From NCBI RefSeq assembly GCF_013466985.1, contig NZ_CP059164.1, forward strand, positions 1,311,001 to 1,375,000: a stretch of DNA of 64,000 nt, given 5' to 3'. The DNA is from Nocardioides ungokensis. GTDB taxonomy: Bacteria > Actinomycetota > Actinomycetes > Propionibacteriales > Nocardioidaceae. Positions 58,100-64,000 of this stretch are shown piece by piece. The translations under genes were made by a program, and so were the position numbers. The notes under the pieces were generated by a model. The model ran no database searches, was not told where the DNA came from, and worked only from the letters and a program-made list of their open reading frames with translations. Numbering within the stretch: position 1 is the stretch's first letter; each line of letters opens with the position of its first letter.

Positions 58100-58804
58100 A
58101 TGCCGCGAACCCAGGACCGGACCGCGTCCCTGACCGCAGCCGGAGGTGTCGCCGTCGTGGCGATGACCGCCGCACTCATCAGCTTCTCCCATGTGCGTGC
58201 CCTGGCCATCAGGGCTGGCGAGTCCGAGCTGGCGTCATGGCTGCTGCCCGTGTCGATCGATGGCGCCATCGCGGCCGCCGTCGCCGTGATCCTTGCCGAC
58301 TCCCGTGCCGGCAGGCGGCCGGCCGGCCTGACCTGGCTGCTGCTGGTACTCGGTCTGGCCGGCTCGCTGGCCGGCAACATCGCCTCGGCCGAGCCGACGA
58401 TGACCGCCCGTGCCGTCGCCGCCTGGCCGCCCATCGCGCTCGCGCTCGGCATCGAGGTGCTGGCCGGTCTCGCGAGGCGGATCGAGGACACTTCACCGGC
58501 CGTCCAATCTCTGCCGGCACCGACCGATGCTGCCGCCTCCCAGTCTGATGATCGCCCGACAGCCGAGCGTGCACATCGGCCTATTCGCGCCGGCACCGGC
58601 ACCGGCGGAGCGGCGAAGGCTGCCGACCGGCAGCCTTCGCCTTCCGACACCGAAGCAGTGGCGATGATCCGGCAGCTTGATGCCGCTGCGCCGGCCGGCC
58701 GAGTATCGAGGCTGCAGATCCAGCAGCGACTGGGCTGCGGTGGCTCCAAGGCCGCACGGCTGGCGACCATCGCCCGACGGGGCGAGCTTCCTGCCGCACC
58801 TTGA
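58100..58804 (+). CDS. DUF2637 protein (Spd-like)
   Basis: 234 residues: four hydrophobic segments in the first 120 residues (for example AGGVAVVAMTAALISFSHV), then an Ala/Pro-rich linker and a C-terminal winged-helix-like end. DUF2637 proteins are typical of actinomycete integrative elements and conjugative plasmids, where Spd proteins assist intramycelial spread. The ATG at 58100 follows GAGGAG. Confidence 0.82.
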   Translation: MPRTQDRTASLTAAGGVAVVAMTAALISFSHVRALAIRAGESELASWLLPVSIDGAIAAAVAVILADSRAGRRPAGLTWLLLVLGLAGSLAGNIASAEPTMTARAVAAWPPIALALGIEVLAGLARRIEDTSPAVQSLPAPTDAAASQSDDRPTAERAHRPIRAGTGTGGAAKAADRQPSPSDTEAVAMIRQLDAAAPAGRVSRLQIQQRLGCGGSKAARLATIARRGELPAAP

Positions 58805-58928
58805 TCTCGGCAGGCCGAGCAGCAGGTGTCGACCGATGCGGCATCGATCTCGTCTACGCCGGCAGCCAGGCCGTCATGTTTGGCGTGTCCAGGCGTCGCC
58901 GGCGAAGGGGGCTGGCTAGCGTGATGGC

Positions 58929-59180
58929 GTGTTGAGTCGCGAACTAGGACCGCTGCGCCCGTTCGCGGTGCGCCTTCGCCACCACGTGCCGGGCACACCG
59001 ATGGCCGCGGATCAGTGCTACGGGTGGGAAGGGGCGACAACCGACGAAGCGCACGCCGTGGTGCTGGCACGGCGCGAGGCCCGCTCCGACGGTTGGGACC
59101 CAGAAGGCCCGGTCGCGTACCGGGTCGTTGAGGTGACTGGTTTCCTGCCAGTCGCCCACGAGTGGGTCGAGTCCGCGTAG
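58929..59180 (+). CDS. Hypothetical protein
   Basis: 83 codons from a GTG at 58929. No recognised domain; it has WEGATTDEAHAVVLARREARSDGWD, a pattern seen in small actinobacterial element proteins. No strong ribosome site; the codon bias fits a real gene moderately well. Confidence 0.55.
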   Translation: MLSRELGPLRPFAVRLRHHVPGTPMAADQCYGWEGATTDEAHAVVLARREARSDGWDPEGPVAYRVVEVTGFLPVAHEWVESA

Positions 59181-59748
59181 CGGCTGACCACCATTCTGGG
59201 GTCGTGGGTTGCTCGCCGCACCAGCGCGAAGGCGGCCTGCCATCGCCTGCCCATGGCTGTTACGCCCGACGTGACGTGGGCATTGAGTTGCTGCGCAGAC
59301 CGCCAACGCGGGGGCGGCACACCCGCGCTGGGCCGACCCGCGAGGCGCCGATGCGCGATCGAGGTCCCCGGCGTTCGCTACCCCGCCAATCCCGGCCAGC
59401 TCTCGCAAGCACCGTGATCCGCAGCCTCGGAGGATCTGCAGTCCCAGACTCACCAACCCGACGCGCAACCAGAGCGAGAAGTCTGCGGGTTCGCGATGCA
59501 GCTCCTCCCACAGGTCCTCGTCCATTGCCGAGAAGGAGGACACACCTCTTGCACCTCCGTGGTGGGGAGCGCTCACCCTTTGTTCGTCGGTCTCACGGAT
59601 GCCACACACGAGGTCGGCCGGGGACCCACACACAACGTTGATCAACAGAAGTCCCCACTGGTGTCAGCTCCACCTCAGGACTCTGATCGCGACCCCGGAC
59701 GAGTCCCCGTTCTGGACCGAGCAGCCTGCGCCTCGGCGGCCTAGCCGA
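59181..59748. other. No convincing gene
   Basis: About 570 bp. Frames on both strands lack family matches and good ribosome sites. The minus-strand frame beginning near 59525 (MDEDLWEELHREP) has a protein-like start but then runs antisense into the preceding gene. Confidence 0.5.
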
Positions 59749-60039
59749 TCAGCGGCGGTCAGCGGCGATGCGCGCCAGGAGTCGCAGCACGTGCTCGAAC
59801 CAGCCGAACATCGCCCAGTAGGTGGTCACAACCAGGCCCACGACTCCGGCAACGAGCGCCGCCGTGACAAGCAGTCCACCCTCGTGCGAGTTGAAGGCGG
59901 CCACGACCATGCCCACGACGGTCACGCCGCCGCCCACGAGGGCTAGCGCGGTGATGACCTCCTTGAAGGTGCCGATGATTCCGGCGACGCGGAGCGCGGC
60001 CTGGATATCGTGATCGCCGGTCTGTTGGGTCCTGGACAT
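59749..60039 (-). CDS. Small two-helix membrane protein
   Basis: 96 residues with two transmembrane segments (ALALVGGGVTVVGMVVAAF and LLVTAALVAGVVGLVVTTYWAM) and a short charged tail. No family recognised. The ATG at 60039 is chosen over an upstream in-frame start. Confidence 0.65.
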   Translation of the reverse strand: MSRTQQTGDHDIQAALRVAGIIGTFKEVITALALVGGGVTVVGMVVAAFNSHEGGLLVTAALVAGVVGLVVTTYWAMFGWFEHVLRLLARIAADRR

Positions 60040-60332
60040 GTTGATCCCCGTTGGTTGTCGAGTGGTGCCCGAGCATGCACTCACGTTGCGCGTAGCCGGA
60101 TGGCGCAGGGCACCAACCTGCCTGTCATCCCTTGCAATGGGTCTCCCGGCTGGAAGACGGCTCGCTCAGAGTTTGAAGCGGAACGAGAACCCGAACGGCA
60201 GCCTGATCGATCCGCGACGCCGGGAGTTGATCGTGACCGGCCCTTGGCGGCGCGACAGCGAAGCACCTGACTTGCTCAGGTTGAGCCGGGACCTCTTGCC
60301 CACCCTGAGCGACCTGCGCCAGACGAGTGGCA
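60040..60332. other. No convincing gene
   Basis: About 290 bp between two minus-strand genes. Open frames here have unlikely codon use and no ribosome sites. Confidence 0.5.
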
Positions 60333-60605
60333 TCAGCGGGTGACTTCGCAGGCGGTGCCGTCGTGGTCAGCGTCGCTCTCGCTGTTGGCTCGGTAGACCG
60401 CGGGCCGCACGGCGGGCCGGTAGTGGCCGGTGTTCGCCTGGTGGTTAGCAGCGGCCTTTGACCGTGCTACGCCGTACTTGAAGTCCCGGTGCATCCCGTC
60501 GCAGTTGGCGTAGTCGGTGACGGCGTTGGCAGGGCCAGCGGTGTATGTGAACGCGCTGGCCGTCAGTGCAACGGCGATCATGCCGGTCTTTGCGGCACGG
60601 AACAT
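60333..60605 (-). CDS. Secreted Excalibur-domain protein
   Basis: 90 residues: a signal peptide (residues 1-28, AGPANA cleavage region) and an Excalibur calcium-binding domain ending in SDADHDGTACE, with Cys35 as the partner cysteine. It is exported; the DxDxDG loop binds calcium in related proteins. Start is the ATG at 60605. Confidence 0.85.
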   Translation of the reverse strand: MFRAAKTGMIAVALTASAFTYTAGPANAVTDYANCDGMHRDFKYGVARSKAAANHQANTGHYRPAVRPAVYRANSESDADHDGTACEVTR

Positions 60606-61047
60606 GGGAACCCCCCGGTAGGTGTGTGTTAAGCCCCCGAAACGTACGTGCGGCGGGGGTGGGCGCGCAGCGAAACGGTGAATCCGGCTCGGACGGCCGC
60701 CCGGATTGCACGATCGGACAGAACGGCTCCGGACCCGCGCGTGCGGCGCCGGCGTCCCTTCGCGCTTCGAGCGCTGGCGACCGACTGCCTGACTGAGAGA
60801 CTGACGAAACCCGCACCCCCGGGATGTCCGCGGCGCGTTGGAGAACTGGGACAGACCGGGGCGAAGGCCGGTGTCACCGCGTACTCCGTGTCACGAACTG
60901 CAGCAAGCAGGGCGAGATTCCCGAAGCTGCCGGCCGAAAGTCCTGACGGCCTGGTCTCCATGTCGGTACCGTGACGCGGCCACAAGGGGGAGAGGGACGT
61001 AGAGCAGCACCGAGGAAGCCGCGCGCCGCGAACGCCAGCGCGTCGCG
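60606..61047. other. No convincing gene
   Basis: About 440 bp with a short inverted repeat (AATCCGG...CCGGATT near 60682-60708). No credible coding region. It should hold promoters for the divergent genes. Confidence 0.5.
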
Positions 61048-61881
61048 ATGGACCAGTACTTGAAGAACCAGGACGCTGAGGAAGCAGCCCAGCAAACAGC
61101 TGAGCAGACGTCCCAAACCGGGTCCTCAACGATGCGCCACGTGCCGGCTGGCTGGTACCCCGATCCGGTCATGGCCTCGACACGACGGTATTGGGACGGG
61201 GCCGCTTGGACTGAGCACATCGTGCCCGCAGATGACCCCGCCGCACGAGAAACGGTCGGTGCTATCGCTGAATCAGTTCCCGACCCTGCGCCAGCCGAAG
61301 CGGCGGGAGTCGGACGGCCCCGGCTGGACTCGAGCGTCAATGACTCGGCAGGACGCGATGACGCCACCTTCGCTTGGGTGCTTGCATGCTTGCCGCTCGC
61401 CTGGATCGCCATCGACTACGCGGCTCCGCAGGTCACGGCCCAGCGGTGGTTCTGGGTCGTCGGCTGGATTGTCGCCGGTGCTCTCGCGAGCGCGGATGCG
61501 AAGCGCCTGGATGCCCGTGGCGTGGAAGCGCCGGGCTGGTTCTGGGCAGCGTTTCTTCAGCCCGTCTACCTGATCCGCCGGTCGACCCTCGCGAGATCGA
61601 CGCCGCTCCTACCCATCGTATGGTTCGTGACGTTCGGAGCATTCATCTTTGCTGCGTACACCTTCAACAACACCTGGGAGTTCAATGGCGGAACAGAGGG
61701 TTTCCGCATCGAGAGCCAACTTGAACAGCGTGGCATCAACTCGAACGTGTCCTGCCCCTCGGATTGGCTCAGCAAGGGCGAGACAGTGAACTGCACCGTG
61801 CATGTGCGCGGCTACGGGACATCGATCCTGAAGGTCACCGCCGGCGCAGACGGCGCCTACACATGGCGAGTAATCCCATAG
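61048..61881 (+). CDS. DUF2510 membrane protein with DUF4333-like outer domain
   Basis: 277 residues: a DUF2510 motif PAGWYPDP...RYWDGAAWTEH (about 34-56), four hydrophobic segments (about 110-215), and a C-terminal domain resembling DUF4333, with two cysteines (SCPSDW and NCTVHV) likely forming a disulfide. The ATG at 61048 is used. Function unknown. Confidence 0.75.
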   Translation: MDQYLKNQDAEEAAQQTAEQTSQTGSSTMRHVPAGWYPDPVMASTRRYWDGAAWTEHIVPADDPAARETVGAIAESVPDPAPAEAAGVGRPRLDSSVNDSAGRDDATFAWVLACLPLAWIAIDYAAPQVTAQRWFWVVGWIVAGALASADAKRLDARGVEAPGWFWAAFLQPVYLIRRSTLARSTPLLPIVWFVTFGAFIFAAYTFNNTWEFNGGTEGFRIESQLEQRGINSNVSCPSDWLSKGETVNCTVHVRGYGTSILKVTAGADGAYTWRVIP

Positions 61882-62099
61882 CGGATCGTCGACTCATTGA
61901 AGCGCGGACTTGCCTTGACCCGGGGTGGCGTGTCGTGCGGATGGTCCTGCCAAGTCGGAATCGATGAGAGCCGGGCCTTTAGACTGGGGAAGGCTCGCGG
62001 TGGCCCCGTCGCGGCGAATAGACGCATCTCGGGCGTGCCGTCGACGGCGACGAAGCTCACGGTGATTCGACAGGGGCTTGCTGCTCTAAAGGCCGAGGG

Positions 62100-62454
62100 T
62101 CAGAGAGCTTGGAAGGTGCCGGCGGCATGCGCCTGGGCCTGGGTCCGGACGTTCACAGCGTCGTTGTAGGCCTGGGTGCCACGACGAAAGCGCTTGTTAG
62201 ATCCGATGAATGGCCAGCCGGTGAGGAAGAAGCAAAGCACAGGGGAGACCTGATGGCTCGAGCCGGCCGCACGCAGCGCGTTATTCATTCGGTCGGCTAG
62301 GCCGTAGTTGGCAAAGGGCTGCAGGAACCAAGCGAACAGGAAGCCGGCCGCCCTGGGCGAGACGCTCGTTCGATTGAGTGATCCACTTCGCTCTGGCGAT
62401 GCCGATCGTGAAGAGGTTGACGATCCAGCTGGGCGGGGTGTCTAGGCGGTTCAT
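62100..62454 (-). CDS. Membrane protein (frameshifted)
   Basis: From the ATG at 62454 the protein begins MNRLDTPPSWIVNLFTIGI; the frame then breaks near 62347, where GGG should be GG. The other frame continues AGFLFAWFLQPFANYGLADR and FFLTGWPFIG to a stop at 62100, about 117 residues with three hydrophobic segments. It resembles DUF4234-like small membrane proteins. Confidence 0.55.
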
Positions 62455-62881
62455 GCCGGGAAGGTTAAGGGCGTTTGATGTGTCTGTCGGCCGAACGCGA
62501 GAAGTTGCTTTCCAGGCCTGGGGCCGCAGACTCGATGTCTTCGAGTTCGGGCATGCTCTCGTTCACCGGGCACGGGCGAGGTGGGCGGGCAACAGGGTTC
62601 ACCAAGTCCTGAGAATCGCGCTTACGTTGTGTCATCGTGATGAGTGCGTGTCGACCACGCGGACGGCCGGTGGTAGGACGCTCGTCTCGGACGCGGCCTC
62701 GAGAACCTGTGACCCGCGACCCGTGAGGCTCCAGTTGAGTGACGTTGGGCGGGCGGAGCGGCCGGGGCTCGAGATTCTCCGCGGCGGTCTGATTGACCGA
62801 GAGGATTCGTCTTCCCGCCAGCAGGCGGTCTAGGACCTAGTCTCTGATCGTTCGTAGCGCCTCTGCGTTGAAAGTAGTTCT
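62455..62881. other. No convincing gene
   Basis: About 430 bp; the open frames here lack family matches. It should contain the promoter for the next gene. Confidence 0.5.
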
Positions 62882-63364
62882 GTGACTGACCCGATTCCCT
62901 CCTCGTCCTCGACGAGCGAGAAGGCCGCACCTCCAGCTCCGCCGCTCCCTCCGAGCGTGTCTCGGTCGGCTACTCAGCCTGCGGTTCGATCTGGTCCGGG
63001 AGTGGACGGACGGCGTCCGGACATTGGGCTGGTGGTCGCCGGATTGTGGCTTGTCTGCTCGCTCGCGGTTGGCCTGTGGCTAATGGCGAGTAGCCACAGC
63101 ATTGCCGGCCACGATGTAAAGCTGCATCCCACCGCATTGACGAACTCGCAGGCGTACGGCGGGGATGCGTACACGGGCATCCAGAACGCGACTGCCAACA
63201 CGGCCAACAACGTGAGGGCTCTTGCCGCGTTTCAGAACACGAACGCCAGGATCGAGCGACGGGTGTCGTCACGCGCCAATATCGGGATCGGGTTCATCGT
63301 CATCAGCATCGGTGTCGTCAACTTCAACATGGCACTGAGGCGTAGACCGACTCCATCTAGCTGA
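62882..63364 (+). CDS. Two-helix membrane protein with Pro-rich N-terminus
   Basis: 160 residues from a GTG: a Ser/Pro-rich N-terminus, a transmembrane segment (LVVAGLWLVCSLAVGLWLMA), an extracytoplasmic loop and a second membrane segment (ANIGIGFIVISIGVV), ending RRRP. No family recognised. Confidence 0.65.
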   Translation: MTDPIPSSSSTSEKAAPPAPPLPPSVSRSATQPAVRSGPGVDGRRPDIGLVVAGLWLVCSLAVGLWLMASSHSIAGHDVKLHPTALTNSQAYGGDAYTGIQNATANTANNVRALAAFQNTNARIERRVSSRANIGIGFIVISIGVVNFNMALRRRPTPSS

Positions 63365-63389
63365 GGCCCGCTGAACCGTTCAGCGGGCC
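63365..63389 (+). terminator. Hairpin terminator
   Basis: Perfect 11-bp stem GGCCCGCTGAA (63365-63375) with TTCAGCGGGCC (63379-63389), loop CCG, directly after the stop. No T run. Confidence 0.75.
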
Positions 63390-63559
63390 CCTACCTGGCG
63401 GCCTGGCGAACGGACCACTTGTGGGCCCAGGGCGCAGGCAAACGTCGGTCGCATCCGAGGCCGGCGGAGAAGGCACTACGGCACGCGGGACGCTGTGTCG
63501 GGACGCATGACGGTCCGTTTTGGAGCGTGCAGCATTCGAACGATCTCGGGGAGAAGCGC

Positions 63560-64000
63560 ATGAGGAAGTATCGGCCCTACTCGCGTTACCAGTTGCGTCT
63601 ACTGCGTCGGCACTGGATACGACGAAATCTGACAGCCATCACGCTCGTCACCGCCGGGGGCCTAACGATCGCCGTCGCAGTGACAATCCTGCAGTTGAAG
63701 ATAGGTGGCCACGGTCCGATCACTTACTACTGCCTTGGTGCCTTCGACGTTGCAGTTGTGGCGGCCTTTCTTCATCTGCTGCACGCGGCGTTCCTCGCAA
63801 CCGATCGGCAAGCGATGCACCACGTTCGCGGAGCGTGGGGCGAGGAGAACACTCGCAGCGAGCTCCAACGTGCAAAACGCAAGCGACTGATCTGGGGATG
63901 GGTCGACAGCATCAGCCTCAAAGCGGGAGACCTAGACCATCTCGTCATCACCCGCCGCGGCGGTCTCGTCGCGATCGACTCGAAGTGGCGGAACACGCCA
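63560..64000 (+). CDS. NERD-domain membrane protein, C-terminus cut off
   Basis: 147 codons visible from the ATG at 63560, open at the window end. Two hydrophobic segments (ITLVTAGGLTIAVAVTIL and TYYCLGAFDVAVVAAFLHL) precede a nuclease-related domain: WGEENTRSELQ, then GDLDHLVITRRGGLVAIDSKW, the NERD motif with conserved Asp and Lys. A nuclease-like activity is likely but the catalytic part is incomplete here. Confidence 0.75.
   Translation, partial: MRKYRPYSRYQLRLLRRHWIRRNLTAITLVTAGGLTIAVAVTILQLKIGGHGPITYYCLGAFDVAVVAAFLHLLHAAFLATDRQAMHHVRGAWGEENTRSELQRAKRKRLIWGWVDSISLKAGDLDHLVITRRGGLVAIDSKWRNTP

Larger units (their letters stand above)
54160..64000. mobile_element. Integrated element at tRNA-fMet (left part)
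   Basis: It starts within the 3' end of tRNA-fMet and runs past the window end. It encodes a tyrosine recombinase, an AlpA/Xis-like HTH, an XRE-TPR regulator, a HAD hydrolase, a DUF2637 protein and several small membrane or secreted proteins. This fits an actinomycete integrative element (AICE-like) or a phage-derived island. Base composition is visibly less GC-rich from about 59 kb on. No second copy of the tRNA 3' end was found before 64000, so the right border lies outside. Replication (Rep) and transfer (Tra/FtsK) genes are not seen in this part. Confidence 0.75.

Noticed and set aside
58944..59645. A minus-strand protein beginning MDEDLWEELHREP near 59525.
   Set aside because: No ribosome site, no family match, and it runs antisense through the gene at 58929-59180.
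54180..64000. A right attachment site (second copy of the tRNA-fMet 3' end).
   Set aside because: No matching stretch was found by eye; it probably lies beyond the window.

Overview
The window comes from a high-GC actinobacterium, most likely Nocardioidaceae (Propionibacteriales, Nocardioides-like). The grounds are strong G/C bias at third codon positions, frequent GTG/TTG starts, many ATGA/GTGA gene overlaps, mycothiol-dependent proteins (a mycoredoxin and a DinB/maleylpyruvate-isomerase-type enzyme), a PPA1309-family protein, and the gene group adnA-adnB / nudC / mrx1 / uvrD2 / whiB7 / DUF2342 protease / S16-PDZ protease / UPF0182. As I recall the gene order, this group resembles M. tuberculosis Rv3193c-Rv3202c.

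1-30.2 kb is mostly catabolic. DUF1116, fdrA and DUF2877 form a leftward operon, divergent from a PucR-type regulator. A UraA-like permease, a three-subunit molybdenum hydroxylase, a CoxG-like protein, an amidase and a RidA protein follow on the plus strand. Further on lie an ATP-dependent hydantoinase pair (hyuA/hyuB), a flavodoxin, an NmrA-like protein, a MetE-like protein, an amino-acid permease with a USP-like tail, an SDR, carbamate kinase and a ring-opening amidohydrolase (barbiturase/cyanuric acid hydrolase family). A secreted GH78-like rhamnosidase, a mycothiol-type enzyme and a class III CoA-transferase close the region. Read together, these genes suggest a phosphorolytic, ATP-yielding form of oxidative pyrimidine degradation: uracil to barbiturate (Mo enzyme), to ureidomalonate (barbiturase), to malonamate plus carbamoyl phosphate (FdrA/DUF1116/DUF2877), then ATP (carbamate kinase) and malonate (amidase). 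A repeated GGCA-N5-TGCC-type site upstream of five of these transcription units suggests a shared regulator, perhaps the PucR protein.

30.2-54.1 kb is core genome: the AdnAB resection helicase-nuclease, DeoD, NudC, mycoredoxin, UvrD2, WhiB7 with a complete-looking attenuator leader (uORF, antiterminator, terminator), two tandem paralogous micro-ORFs, a ThiF-like protein, a crotonase, a PHP-domain protein, an M48-like peptidase, a Nudix protein, a DUF2342 protease, MoaE, an S16/PDZ protease and UPF0182. It ends at an initiator tRNA-fMet gene.

54.16 kb to the window end is an integrated element inserted at the 3' end of tRNA-fMet. It carries a tyrosine recombinase whose stop codon lies inside the tRNA, an AlpA/Xis-like HTH protein, an XRE-TPR regulator with a HAD hydrolase, a DUF2637 (Spd-like) protein, several small secreted or membrane proteins, and a NERD-domain membrane protein cut by the window end. 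No right attachment site is visible.

Thirteen frame breaks interrupt otherwise well-conserved genes, all right of 22.1 kb. Nearly all are explained by one base gained or lost in a short G or C run, so I treat them as probable sequence errors and annotate the genes across them.
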